Source of the DNA: Candidatus Obscuribacterales bacterium | GTDB lineage: Bacteria; Cyanobacteriota; Vampirovibrionia; Obscuribacterales; Obscuribacteraceae | NCBI GenBank assembly: GCA_021732085.1 | Contig: JAKFVQ010000017.1 | Location: 1 to 64,000, forward strand | Length of the DNA stretch: 64,000 nucleotides | Direction of reading: 5' to 3' | Shown here: positions 17,282 through 25,594 of the stretch, piece by piece | Layout: every line of letters starts with the position of its first letter | Position numbering within the stretch: position 1 is the first letter of the stretch | The notes under the pieces: generated by a model | Database searches by the model: none | What the model was told of the DNA's origin: nothing | What the model saw: the letters and a program-made list of their open reading frames with translations, nothing else | Made by a program: the position numbers and the translations under genes

Positions 17282-17944
17282 TTGAAGTGGTTTACTGGAA
17301 TCGTTTGTACTTTGTTTTTAACTGCGCCGGCTTTTGCTGAGAAGACATATTCGCCTCAAGAGGCGCAAGAAGAGCTTAAGCAAGGCAACAGCCGATACAT
17401 GACCGGTAAGAGCAGCCATGTCCGCATCGATCCGGTTTCTCGCGAGCGTACTGCTCTTTTCGGACAAAAGCCGCTGGCGACAATACTAGGTTGTTCGGAT
17501 GCGCGCGTCCCTCCAGAAATCGTATTTGATCAGGGGTTTGGCGAGCTATTCGTAGTGAGAGTGGCTGGTAATGTTTGTTCCACAGCAGAACTCGCGTCCG
17601 TTGAATACGGTGTCAAGTATTTGAAAACGCCTCTTGTAGTTGTGTTGGGTCATACTCATTGTGGCGCGGTGCAAGCCGCCCTCGGTAATGCTGAGCTAAA
17701 AGGCTCGCTTCCAAAACTGATTGCAATGATCACGCCAGCAGTTGCCGACGCAAAAGCAAAGGCACCGAAGGCGGTGGCGGACAAACTATTGAACGCATCT
17801 ATTGAAGCGAACGTTCGCAAAACTATGAAAGATATACTCACGAATAGCCCTGGCTTGGACGAGATGGTGCGAAACAACAAAGTAGCATTGGTCGGTGCAA
17901 TCCGCGACATCGAGCACGGCGGCATCGTCTGGCTGAAGCCATAA
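17282..17944 (+). CDS. Periplasmic beta-class carbonic anhydrase
   Basis: A zinc enzyme that interconverts CO2 and bicarbonate. The start is taken as the TTG at 17282 because GGAGGG lies 7 nt upstream and the product then begins with a clean signal peptide (MKWFTGIVCTLFLTAPAFA). The mature protein (220 residues in all) has the beta-CA motif CSDAR (C71, D73, R75) and HTHCGAV (H124, C127), giving the full set of zinc ligands plus the Asp/Arg dyad. GELFVVRVAGN is the usual family block. Export to the periplasm suggests a role in CO2 capture or pH control outside the membrane. The gene ends 10 nt from the convergent Fic gene. Confidence 0.93.
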   Translation: MKWFTGIVCTLFLTAPAFAEKTYSPQEAQEELKQGNSRYMTGKSSHVRIDPVSRERTALFGQKPLATILGCSDARVPPEIVFDQGFGELFVVRVAGNVCSTAELASVEYGVKYLKTPLVVVLGHTHCGAVQAALGNAELKGSLPKLIAMITPAVADAKAKAPKAVADKLLNASIEANVRKTMKDILTNSPGLDEMVRNNKVALVGAIRDIEHGGIVWLKP

Positions 17945-17954
17945 TAATTGAACT

Positions 17955-19499
17955 TTACTTAGCCTCTGGATCGCCAGCGATAGTTTTCTCAACCAATTCA
18001 GACAAGAATTCTGTAAACGGAATGACATCTTGCTCAGTGCTTGCCTTTTCGAGGGCAGCTACATAGTGGTCTCGCCTCGTTACAGGTACGATTGTCCAGG
18101 GATAGCCCCCAGACCCTAGCATCAGATTCATCAGAAACCGTCCCGTGCGTCCGTTGCCGTCCATGTAAGGATGGATATAAACGAAAAAGAAATGTCCGAG
18201 TACCACTCGAACAGCCGCTTCGGATTCTTCTTGAAGCAGATCAAAAAAAGCTGGCATCAAATCTCGAACGGCTTCCTTGCTCGGTGGTACGTGAGCTGAA
18301 CGGCGAATGTATACCTGATCATTCCGATATCCGGCTAAATCAGATGGCCGCAGTAGACCTGCCGTCACACCCGGAGTGAATAATTGGCGATACCACTGCC
18401 CATGATCATCGTCTGCGACTTGGCCAGCATTAGCTCCCCGTAGAACTTTTTCCAAACTCGTTCTGACCGACTGGTATGCAAGCCAATACCCGTGAGCTGC
18501 CAACGCATCCCGATGATGCCGGTCAGCATTTTTGGTATCGGGATTCCATGTACCAGTTCGAACACGTTCTATAAGTTCCGTCGAAACCTTATAACCTTCG
18601 ATCGACAAAGAGTGATAAGCATCAGTAACATAAACATCTTGAACTTGTTGAAGGTAAGCCTCAATGTCTGTCGGCAGCGCTCCTGATTTCGGAAATCTAT
18701 CTAGAATTGGAATACGCATAGACTGCCACATCAGCTGCATCCGTGCGACATAGGGAGATTTCTCCACTCTCCTAAAAAGAATCGGCGCTGGAGACTCAAA
18801 CGGATCTTCCTCGCGACAGTCATGATCCGCCGCTCTAAGTGTTTGAACAATTTCATCAGCAATTCGAGATTGTCCGATATTTCTAAATGCGCCAGCTAGT
18901 CGACCAGCAACCACACTCTTTCCACCTTCAAGTAGCTCGGCTAACAATGCAGACGGACTAGTGAATGAGGCTAAAGCCGCTCGTGCATTCGTGGGATTCT
19001 GCCTAAAGTAATTAGGTGAACAGTGCACCAAAGCTGATGCCAATGAGAACACACGCAGACCGTCTATCTGCTCAGAACTGGCGCCATTCGGCAATGTCGT
19101 ACGCAAAGATAAAATTGTGCACCCTTGCGGAAGGCTCACAATATTATTGGTTCCATTTGCTGATCTAACTACAAGCTGCCGTGGAACCGTTTTATCGCCG
19201 ACCAGCAAATTGACTGATTGCTCAGGCGATAAACACCACTCGTCATCGAAACGCTCTGCAAGGTAGCTTGAACAGAATGCCCAAAATGACGCGAACCATG
19301 CGGTACTCTCACCCTCAGCTTCATCAGGGCGTGTCGGTAGATACCAGCCTTTCATTACTTCGTGAAGAAAGCCATTCTTTGCAAGGCGTTCGCGAGCAGT
19401 TCGCGGAATTTCGGAGCTGCGAATTGCTACTCTACCTTGTGCCTGAAGTTGGTGGAGCAATTCCAATGCTTGGGCAAGTTTTTCAGCAGATGGGGGCAT
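17955..19499 (-). CDS. Fic-domain protein with AbiEi-like winged-helix N-terminus
   Basis: A 514-residue two-part protein. Residues 5-225 resemble the AbiEi/type IV antitoxin fold: a winged helix (VAIRSSEIPRTARERLAKNG, then MKGWYLPTRP) and a second domain with GLRVFSLASALVHC. Residues 285-500 are a Fic domain. The catalytic motif HPYMDGNGRTGR spans 443-454 and includes the catalytic His and the ATP-gripping Arg. The inhibitory helix S-x-x-x-E-G is present at 297-302 (SLSIEG), N-terminal to the core, so activity is likely self-restrained. Fic enzymes usually transfer AMP to Ser/Thr/Tyr of target proteins. The ATG at 19499 has no clear Shine-Dalgarno site. Four 24-bp repeats sit 19-115 nt upstream, a likely operator for the N-terminal domain. 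Confidence 0.88.
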   Translation of the reverse strand: MPPSAEKLAQALELLHQLQAQGRVAIRSSEIPRTARERLAKNGFLHEVMKGWYLPTRPDEAEGESTAWFASFWAFCSSYLAERFDDEWCLSPEQSVNLLVGDKTVPRQLVVRSANGTNNIVSLPQGCTILSLRTTLPNGASSEQIDGLRVFSLASALVHCSPNYFRQNPTNARAALASFTSPSALLAELLEGGKSVVAGRLAGAFRNIGQSRIADEIVQTLRAADHDCREEDPFESPAPILFRRVEKSPYVARMQLMWQSMRIPILDRFPKSGALPTDIEAYLQQVQDVYVTDAYHSLSIEGYKVSTELIERVRTGTWNPDTKNADRHHRDALAAHGYWLAYQSVRTSLEKVLRGANAGQVADDDHGQWYRQLFTPGVTAGLLRPSDLAGYRNDQVYIRRSAHVPPSKEAVRDLMPAFFDLLQEESEAAVRVVLGHFFFVYIHPYMDGNGRTGRFLMNLMLGSGGYPWTIVPVTRRDHYVAALEKASTEQDVIPFTEFLSELVEKTIAGDPEAK

Positions 19500-19517
19500 T
19501 CTTGAATCTGGACCATC

Positions 19518-19613
19518 ATTAGCATATTGCGACGGATGGTTATTAGCATATCACGCCGGACGGTTATTAGCATATTACGCTGGGCGCTTATTAGCATATT
19601 GCGCTAAATGCTA
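19518..19613. promoter_or_regulatory. Four 24-bp direct repeats (iterons) upstream of the Fic gene
   Basis: The core ATTAGCATAT occurs at 19518, 19542, 19566 and 19590, exactly 24 bp apart. Read toward the gene, each unit gives AATATGCTAATAA or a close variant, joined by a GC-rich variable half. The array ends 19 bp before the Fic start codon. Perfect phasing and position suggest cooperative binding of a repressor, most simply the AbiEi-like winged helix of the Fic protein itself. Each TATGCT could also serve as a -10-like element. Confidence 0.75.
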
Positions 19614-19740
19614 GCAGGCAGCCACTTTGAGACAACTAGAGAGCTCACCTACCTCATAAGAATCGAGCCAGTTATGAAGGACAATACGGAGTAGCTGTGC
19701 CATCGGAAGCATAGCCGCTTCGATTGTCATGAGACGCCTC

Positions 19741-20376
19741 CTAAACGAATTTCTTCACGCCCGCGATGATTTGCTCGATGGCTTCGCGTTTATGTTGTTC
19801 GCGCATTTCCTTGCTGAGCAACTCGGTGCCTGTCGGCCAAAGGTGTTTGATATTTTCGTGCGAGCAGTAATAGAAAACGCACATCCCGACAATATTGACG
19901 GCGGCATGCATGGGATCCATATCGCGAAACTTGCCGGCTGCGATACCACGCTTCAAAAGATCAACTAATGGAACGTAAACGGATGCAAGTGAAATCTCGC
20001 TGTAGTATTTGCCTTTGTTCTGAATCGCTTCGTACATAAAGATGGCGGTCAAATTCAAATGGTTGCCAACGTCGTCGAGCAATGCTTCGACCAATGCTCG
20101 CAATGAGTCTTCTGGCTCGGGCGCATGGAGATCGATGCCCTGAACTACGCGCATCCGCCGCGCAACCGCGCGTTCCAACACTGCCTGATATAGACCTTCC
20201 TTATCGCGAAAGTGATAGAAGATCATCGACTTCGTGGTGCCGGTCTTGCAAGCAATGGCATCTGTCTTGGCGCCCAGCAGTCCGCCACGGGCAAACTCTT
20301 CCTCAGCAGCATCCAATATGCGGCACTTGGTCGCCTCCTTATCGCGCAATCCGACTTTCTTCTCTTCGACGCCCAT
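19741..20376 (-). CDS. TetR-family transcriptional repressor of the adjacent efflux operon
   Basis: A 211-residue TetR regulator. The N-terminal helix-turn-helix is typical: RILDAAEEEFARGGLLGAKT, then IACKTGTTKSMIFYHFRDKEGLY. The C-terminal domain (70-205) is helical and should bind the inducer and form the dimer. It is divergently transcribed from an EmrA/EmrB-type efflux operon. Two copies of a palindrome ACCGACCAATCGGT lie in the intergenic region, one near its own promoter and one just after the efflux promoter, so it should repress both. AGGAA lies about 6 nt before the ATG. A TATAAT -10 box is visible at 20402-20407. Confidence 0.92.
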   Translation of the reverse strand: MGVEEKKVGLRDKEATKCRILDAAEEEFARGGLLGAKTDAIACKTGTTKSMIFYHFRDKEGLYQAVLERAVARRMRVVQGIDLHAPEPEDSLRALVEALLDDVGNHLNLTAIFMYEAIQNKGKYYSEISLASVYVPLVDLLKRGIAAGKFRDMDPMHAAVNIVGMCVFYYCSHENIKHLWPTGTELLSKEMREQHKREAIEQIIAGVKKFV

Positions 20377-20401
20377 TTTTATTCCTGCCTTTCCTCTATA
20401 G

Positions 20402-20407
20402 ATTATA
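20402..20407 (-). promoter_or_regulatory. -10 box (TATAAT) of the tetR-type gene
   Basis: A perfect TATAAT on the minus strand 26 nt upstream of the regulator start codon. The -35 region is weak. The operator at 20439-20452 lies just upstream of the core promoter, where a bound dimer could block polymerase. Confidence 0.5.
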
Positions 20408-20438
20408 TAAGGTATGGTCGGGTCGAAAGAATTAATAA

Positions 20439-20452
20439 ACCGACCAATCGGT
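20439..20452. promoter_or_regulatory. TetR operator, copy 1
   Basis: The sequence ACCGACCAATCGGT, arms ACCGA and TCGGT around a 4-nt centre, with further flanking match (AATAAACCG at the left, CTAGT at the right) to copy 2. Short palindromes of this kind are classic targets of TetR-family dimers. Confidence 0.7.
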
Positions 20453-20525
20453 CTAGTAGCTACTCATAGCGGGGTTTTAGCCCTCTCTAGCCCATCTGAA
20501 CGGCAATTCTGGGTAAGTTGTGTGC

Positions 20526-20554
20526 TTGACACGCCTCATCCCGGGACATATGAT
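20526..20554 (+). promoter_or_regulatory. Sigma-70 promoter of the emrAB-like operon
   Basis: TTGACA at 20526-20531, a 17-nt spacer, and TATGAT at 20549-20554: a near-consensus housekeeping promoter. The second TetR operator begins 9 nt after the -10 box and so covers the transcription start, which fits strong repression with induction by substrate. Confidence 0.8.
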
Positions 20555-20562
20555 ATTAACAA

Positions 20563-20576
20563 ACCGACCAATCGGT
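20563..20576. promoter_or_regulatory. TetR operator, copy 2
   Basis: A second identical ACCGACCAATCGGT, placed directly over the expected transcription start of the efflux operon. Both copies are followed by CTAGT, extending the conserved site. Confidence 0.75.
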
Positions 20577-20609
20577 CTAGTCATTCAAATCAGAAGGAGG
20601 AGCCTTGCC

Positions 20610-22211
20610 ATGAGCGCTCACCTCAACGTTAATCATCACCTGGACGAAGCTTTGAAACAATGCCTGAAAAGCACAGGCAACCTTCCAAAGAAGGAAACTT
20701 GTCCTGAACGGAAGAGCTTCAACTTCAATAATCTAAATGCTTCGAAGCCAACGTTTGATTTCTCTTCATTCGCTAAACACAGCAGGCTGGATTTAAGCCG
20801 GAAAGAAACGGAAGAACAAGCATCGCAAACAGCGAATGAATTCCCAAGCACTTTGGCTGAAACCTCATCATCTAAAGAAGATGCTATTGCCGAGCACGTG
20901 CAAACCGAAGAGTCCACACAAGGCAAATCCACTAAGCACGCGGGAAATCAAACGTTGAAGCGCGGCATCATCGCTTCGTTAGTTGTGCTCCTTTTAGCCG
21001 CATCGGGAATCGCCGCCAAGGATATGTACGAGCATTTCACTTCGTTTCAAGAAACAGAAGATGCTTATGTCACCGGCCACCTTCATCAGATCAGCAGCCG
21101 CGTTAGTGGTACCGTTGATAAAGTTCTTGTTGAAGATAACGAACATGTCACTGCCGGGCAGCCGCTTGTGTTGCTCGACCCGCGCGACTTCCAGATAAAA
21201 ATCGACGCAGCCAAAGCTGAGTTAAAGCAAGCTCAAGAGCAAGTACGCGTTGCTGGCTCAACGGTCGTAATGGCTGACGTGACAGAAAAAGGTCAAAACT
21301 CAAACGCGCAAGGAGGCGTGTCAGAGTCGTTGGCAGGAATTGCCAGCGCTGAGGCTGCGGTCGATCAGACAAAAGCGGCCATCAACGCAGCAAGAGCCGA
21401 TCTGAAAGCAAAAGAGGCAGAGCTTGATCGAGCAAAATCAGACTTAACCCGTTATGAATCCCTCATGGAGCAAGGAGCTGTCTCAACGCAGCAACGAGAC
21501 TTCGCTCTGCGTGATTATAAAGTTGCCCACGAAAATTACAATGTTTCAAAGGATCAATTGAAGCAAGCAGTCGCCGGACTTGCGCGCGCACAACAGGCTG
21601 TTCATACAGCAAATGCGCAACTGGTTCAATCTCAAGCACAAGTTCAAATAGCAAAAGCTAGTTCGGTGCAAACAGTCATCAATAAAAATCAACAGAGTGT
21701 AGCACTTGCGGCAGTCGAAAAAGCGAAAGCATCATTAGCTGAAGCTGAGCAAAATTTGAAATACACAGTGATCCCTGCTCCTACATCCGGACGCGTAGGC
21801 AACAAAACTGTCGAAGCAGGTCAACGGCTCAATCCTGGACAAGCGCTCTTGAGTATAGTCTCTGACAAACCGTGGGTCGTTGCGAATTTCAAAGAAACTC
21901 AACTGAGCAAAATGAAAATCGGACAACCTGTCGAAATTAAAATCGACTCTTTCCCCGATCACGAATTCGAAGGTCGTATCGAAAGTTTTGCTCCAGCTTC
22001 AGGTGCAAGCTTCGCGATTATCAAATCAGATAATGCAACCGGCAACTTCACAAAAATCGTTCAACGGATCCCAGTAAAGATAGTGCTCTCGCAAGAGTCA
22101 GCACGCGGATACGAGGACAGAATTGTTCCAGGCATGTCCGTAGTTGCAACAGTGCAGGTGAAATCGCAAGCCGGTGACACACAGAACATGGTTGCGCATT
22201 CGGGCCACTAA
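20610..22211 (+). CDS. EmrA-like HlyD-family membrane fusion protein
   Basis: A 533-residue periplasmic adaptor of a tripartite efflux pump. The ATG at 20610 is chosen because AAGGAGGAG lies 7 nt upstream; the frame is open further back into the promoter. An unusually long, polar cytoplasmic tail (1-115) precedes the single membrane helix (119-136, GIIASLVVLLLAASGIA). A biotinyl-lipoyl half-motif follows (TEDAYVTGHLHQISSRVSGT, GQPLVLLD). Then come an Ala/Gln/Lys-rich coiled-coil hairpin (about 195-375) and the second lipoyl half and beta-barrel (VIPAPTSGRVGNKTVEAGQ, KPWVVANFKETQL). It works with the DHA2 transporter encoded 6 nt downstream. No outer-membrane TolC-type gene is in the window. 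Confidence 0.92.
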   Translation: MSAHLNVNHHLDEALKQCLKSTGNLPKKETCPERKSFNFNNLNASKPTFDFSSFAKHSRLDLSRKETEEQASQTANEFPSTLAETSSSKEDAIAEHVQTEESTQGKSTKHAGNQTLKRGIIASLVVLLLAASGIAAKDMYEHFTSFQETEDAYVTGHLHQISSRVSGTVDKVLVEDNEHVTAGQPLVLLDPRDFQIKIDAAKAELKQAQEQVRVAGSTVVMADVTEKGQNSNAQGGVSESLAGIASAEAAVDQTKAAINAARADLKAKEAELDRAKSDLTRYESLMEQGAVSTQQRDFALRDYKVAHENYNVSKDQLKQAVAGLARAQQAVHTANAQLVQSQAQVQIAKASSVQTVINKNQQSVALAAVEKAKASLAEAEQNLKYTVIPAPTSGRVGNKTVEAGQRLNPGQALLSIVSDKPWVVANFKETQLSKMKIGQPVEIKIDSFPDHEFEGRIESFAPASGASFAIIKSDNATGNFTKIVQRIPVKIVLSQESARGYEDRIVPGMSVVATVQVKSQAGDTQNMVAHSGH

Positions 22212-22217
22212 ACTAAA

Positions 22218-23930
22218 ATGAATAGAATGGAAAGCAAGGATACAGAGCCTATTCGTAGGATGCCAATGCTTCCAGATTCACAGCAGTCAGCAGCCCGGAG
22301 TGCGAACATGGATGGCAAGGAATCAACCCCTGAATCGCACAGCCCGAAAGCACAGGGTGCATCCTCTCATCCGCAAGGCACGCAAGAAGAGCCGGTTCCA
22401 CTAAAGAGTTGGCTTGCTGTGATTGGCTCGGCGCTTGGTGCCTTCATGGCAGTGCTCGATATTCAGATCACCAGCTCATCGCTGCGTGACATTCAAGGTA
22501 CACTCGGTGCTAGTGTTGAGGAAGGAAGCTGGATCTCATCATCCTACCTAATTGCCGAAATCGTGACCATTCCGCTCACCGGATGGTTGTCCCAGGTTTT
22601 CGGCACCAGACTTTACGTCATCGTCAATACGATACTCTTTATCATTTTCTCCATGCTCTGCGGAACAGCTCAAGATCTGCCAAGCATGATTATGTTTCGT
22701 GCAGCTCAAGGTTTCACCGGCGGCACGCTCATTCCGATGTCTTTCTCCATAATTTTGTCTATGCTACCACCAAGCAAGCGCCCAGTCGGTCTGGCGATGT
22801 TCAGCGTAACAGCGGTGTTCGCTCCTTCGATCGGACCGGCAATCGGCGGCTTCTTGACGGAAAATTTTGGATGGCAATCAGCGTTTTATCTGAACCTAAT
22901 TCCAGGCGCAATAATGTTGGCACTTTTGGCTTACTCCTTGCCGAAAGTGCCAATGCGCTTTGACATGCTCAAGAAGAATGATATTCCTGGAATCGTATTT
23001 ATGGCGATTGGACTGAGCTGTCTTACCTACACGCTTGAAGAGGGTCAGCGAAAGGATTGGCTTGGTTCGGAAATTATTCAGGTAACTACAGCATTAGCGA
23101 TTGTATTCATGATTCTATTTGTGATTCGGGAGCTAACGGCAAAATTTCCGCTGGTGAATTTAAGGCTTTTGGCGCGCCGAAATTTTGGAATCGGCAGTTT
23201 TGCAAACACTGCTTTAGGTATCGCTCTTTATGGTGCTGTCTATTTGCTGCCTTTGTATCTTGGTGCCATTCAAGGATACAACGCCTGGCAAATCGGTCAA
23301 GTTATGATCTGGTCCGGACTGCCCCAACTAGCAATCATTCCATTTGTGCCGAAGATCATGACTAAGGTAGATCCACGATTTATGCTGAGCATCGGATTGG
23401 TCCTTTTCGGAGCCAGTTGTTTGATGAATTCATTTATGGATCACAATTATGCAAATGATCAGTTTATTTTGTCGTCTGTAATTCGGGCGCTGGGTCAACC
23501 GCTGATCATGATACCGCTCTCAATGCTGACTACAGCCGGTATAGAGAAGGAACAGACTGGCTCTGCGTCGGCAATGTTTAACATGATGAGAAATCTCGGT
23601 GGCTCGGTCGGAATTGCGATCGCTTCCACACTACTAATTCAACGAGAACAGTTTCATTCGTTCAGACTTACTGAACAGCTGTCGACTACGAATCTTGGCT
23701 TACAACAATGGCTAACGACGACAGCACAAAATTTGCAGACAAAAGGCATTTCACTTGAAAGCGCGAATGCTGGAAGCCTGCAGCTTCTTGCGCAGAAGGT
23801 AAGGACGGAAGCCTATGTTCTTGCTTTCAATGATGTTTTTTTAGTGTTTTCGATCATATTATTCATCGCGGCGGGCGCATCATTATTGCTGAAAAAGCCA
23901 CAAGGTGCTGGAGCAGAAGGGGCGCATTAA
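22218..23930 (+). CDS. EmrB-like DHA2 major facilitator drug exporter
   Basis: A 570-residue transporter of the DHA2 (14-helix) drug:proton antiporter family. After a polar N-terminal tail of about 70 residues, membrane helices start at WLAVIGSALGAFMAVLDIQI, where the Asp in helix 1 is typical of EmrB. Later hallmarks are EEGSWISSSYLIAEIVTIPL, MFRAAQGFTGGTLIPMSFSI (motif A/C region) and the final helix FSIILFIAAGASLLL. It should export hydrophobic toxic compounds through the EmrA-like adaptor. It begins 6 nt after that gene and has only a weak ribosome binding site of its own, suggesting coupled translation. Control is by the divergent TetR repressor. Confidence 0.94.
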   Translation: MNRMESKDTEPIRRMPMLPDSQQSAARSANMDGKESTPESHSPKAQGASSHPQGTQEEPVPLKSWLAVIGSALGAFMAVLDIQITSSSLRDIQGTLGASVEEGSWISSSYLIAEIVTIPLTGWLSQVFGTRLYVIVNTILFIIFSMLCGTAQDLPSMIMFRAAQGFTGGTLIPMSFSIILSMLPPSKRPVGLAMFSVTAVFAPSIGPAIGGFLTENFGWQSAFYLNLIPGAIMLALLAYSLPKVPMRFDMLKKNDIPGIVFMAIGLSCLTYTLEEGQRKDWLGSEIIQVTTALAIVFMILFVIRELTAKFPLVNLRLLARRNFGIGSFANTALGIALYGAVYLLPLYLGAIQGYNAWQIGQVMIWSGLPQLAIIPFVPKIMTKVDPRFMLSIGLVLFGASCLMNSFMDHNYANDQFILSSVIRALGQPLIMIPLSMLTTAGIEKEQTGSASAMFNMMRNLGGSVGIAIASTLLIQREQFHSFRLTEQLSTTNLGLQQWLTTTAQNLQTKGISLESANAGSLQLLAQKVRTEAYVLAFNDVFLVFSIILFIAAGASLLLKKPQGAGAEGAH

Positions 23931-24161
23931 TAGTCCCTTCGCGCTCGAAAAGCGGCGAGCTCTCGACGTCGGATTTCCATGTGGGCGACCTCTGGTTCGT
24001 TCCAGAGGAAGGAAGACCCTTTGCGCACGCCAGAAAAGAGCGATGTTTTGTATCCTCGCCACTTTGAAAAGCGAGAATTCAAAACATCGCCGTGTCTTGC
24101 ACATTGAATACGCGAGTCCGCCCCTTTGGCTTTAAGCTAAGGAGTCAGACTAGCTATTCTG
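23931..24161. repeat. Intergenic region with two strong hairpins
   Basis: Two perfect stems lie between the efflux operon and the convergent small membrane gene. One has 7-bp arms CCTCTGG/CCAGAGG at 23989-23995 and 24002-24008. The other (24041-24089) has outer arms CGATGTTTTG/CAAAACATCG and inner arms CTCGC/GCGAG around an 11-nt loop. Neither is followed by a T-run. Open frames across the region read through the stems on both strands and are taken as chance. It may be a decayed mobile or dispersed repeat. Confidence 0.45.
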
Positions 24162-24392
24162 CTACTGACCTGAAGATGGTGCAGATGGTGTTGGCACTGA
24201 TGGGGCTGGCATTGATGGAGCAGAAGGCGCGGACATCTTCGGTGCTTCGATATTGATGTCTGTTGTTCTATTAGCGCCACCGTTGGCCGTAAAGAAATAG
24301 ATACCTAAGCCGACAACTGCTGCAACAACCAGGGCCAGAATCATCATAGCTGCGCTGTTTCCTGAGTCTGTACCATTCACTACTGTAGCCAT
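24162..24392 (-). CDS. Small single-pass membrane protein with Pro/Ser/Ala-rich tail
   Basis: A 76-residue protein with one membrane helix (MMILALVVAAVVGLGIYFF, about 16-34) and an extracytoplasmic tail made of repeats such as SAPSMPAPSVPTPSAPSS. The N-terminus is short and polar. A very good ribosome binding site (AAGAGGAGAG) precedes the ATG, and a promoter TTGATA-N16-TATTGT lies upstream. Small proteins of this layout are common in cyanobacteria-related and other Gram-negative bacteria, without known function. Confidence 0.72.
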   Translation of the reverse strand: MATVVNGTDSGNSAAMMILALVVAAVVGLGIYFFTANGGANRTTDINIEAPKMSAPSAPSMPAPSVPTPSAPSSGQ

Positions 24393-24429
24393 ATTCTCTC
24401 TCCTCTTACAATCTTGAAGAAATGGCGCG

Positions 24430-24457
24430 ACAATATCCCAAATTGTTCCAGTATCAA
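24430..24457 (-). promoter_or_regulatory. Candidate promoter of the small membrane protein gene
   Basis: On the minus strand, TTGATA (24452-24457) and TATTGT (24430-24435) are separated by 16 nt. The -10 box lies 38 nt from the start codon, a suitable distance. Confidence 0.5.
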
Positions 24458-24490
24458 GAGTATTCGATCTACGATAATCGTGCGCGACGG

Positions 24491-25594
24491 CTATTGATAT
24501 AGCTTTTTGAGCTCAGCGCGCCAGTGACTATGGGCTATCAAATCTGTATTGTCACTGAATAGATCCAAGGACCCGATCAGACCATTTTCTGCGATTTTTC
24601 TGACATGAGGATCCACTATCGCGGCCGCGATTGCAGATGATGCTTGACCACAACTTATTACTAAAAATGGTCTGTCGAAGAAATGAGATGCTTGCGTAGG
24701 AACTGGAGCACTTACATTCAGTTTGTTGTGTGCATTAGCCAGTAACTCATATGCTGCGATCAGATGTTTTTCCCTTTTCTTCCAAGAATCCGCAGTAACG
24801 ACTTCACGCAAATCAGGTGCCAGACCTTTGGCGAGTTGCAGCTTCTCGAATGCGCTTCCAAACCATTTAGGGTAGGGAGCATAACTACGTTCAATTAGAA
24901 ACGCAAGCCGCATTACGTCCCGTGCAAGACGTGAGGCAATTATTGCGCTTCCCAATTCATCACCAGCAGAGCCTGCCCGGCACATCAAATGTTGTTCTTG
25001 TTCAATGCGCATCCAGACAGACGCCATCAGATAGAGCCAAACATCTTTAGGGTAATATGCAAATCTCTGCCGCAGGCTTTCGAAATTGAGATCGTCATGG
25101 AATACCTTTCCGCCAACGATTGTTGCCAATTTCTGTTCAGAGAAAGTGAGCCAGTCAGCAACTTGAATTTCATTTGCAATGTCAAAGGCAAGATATTCTC
25201 GGATGAATCCCGACATGGTTGAAAACTCCACACGGTGATTTACACTTCCTTTTAGTCCGTCTTCCATGACGGTCGTTTTCTCATTGACTTTGGCAAAGTT
25301 GATCGAATAGACACCTTGTTTCACCGGCAATTCTTCACGAAGCTTTCGGCTGATTTCGACTGATAATTTCTCTTGATCCTCCTCCGTCAGAAATATTTTT
25401 ACTCGAGGGCCCCAATCGTGATCACATGAAATAGCAGTATCGAAACCGAGCACTTCGGATCCTTCGCCGACAAGTGCTGCGCTGTATTTCAAGTTGGGAT
25501 AGAAGCGATCAAGAATAGGCTTGACGCTATACACGAAAAATGTTTCACAGATCTCCAGCCCAGGTATATGTCGGGTGGGTTGCATGCTATTCAT
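24491..25594 (-). CDS. DUF4037-type nucleotidyltransferase-like protein
   Basis: A 367-residue protein matching the DUF4037 group, which has a nucleotidyltransferase-like N-terminus. The diagnostic stretch is LVGEGSEVLGFDT followed by SCDHDWGPRVKIFL, where the paired Asp residues could bind metal as in polymerase-beta-like enzymes. A helical C-terminal part follows. Its start (ATG at 25594) overlaps the end of the glycosyltransferase gene by 8 nt, and the ribosome binding site GGAGG lies inside that gene, so the two are translationally coupled. An ATG three codons later is an alternative start. The biochemical activity of this family is not established. Confidence 0.72.
   Translation of the reverse strand: MNSMQPTRHIPGLEICETFFVYSVKPILDRFYPNLKYSAALVGEGSEVLGFDTAISCDHDWGPRVKIFLTEEDQEKLSVEISRKLREELPVKQGVYSINFAKVNEKTTVMEDGLKGSVNHRVEFSTMSGFIREYLAFDIANEIQVADWLTFSEQKLATIVGGKVFHDDLNFESLRQRFAYYPKDVWLYLMASVWMRIEQEQHLMCRAGSAGDELGSAIIASRLARDVMRLAFLIERSYAPYPKWFGSAFEKLQLAKGLAPDLREVVTADSWKKREKHLIAAYELLANAHNKLNVSAPVPTQASHFFDRPFLVISCGQASSAIAAAIVDPHVRKIAENGLIGSLDLFSDNTDLIAHSHWRAELKKLYQ

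Noticed and set aside
17786..18028. 80-codon minus-strand frame bridging the carbonic anhydrase and Fic genes
   Set aside because: Antisense to the end of the carbonic anhydrase; both flanking genes are well supported and only 10 nt apart.
19518..19613. Possible CRISPR or plasmid-type replication origin
   Set aside because: Only ten to thirteen bases of each 24-bp unit are conserved, the array has four units, and it sits directly before a Fic gene with no replication initiator gene nearby. An operator is more likely.
23883..24135. Short open frames on both strands after the efflux operon
   Set aside because: They run through two perfect hairpins and overlap each other; composition looks like structured non-coding DNA.
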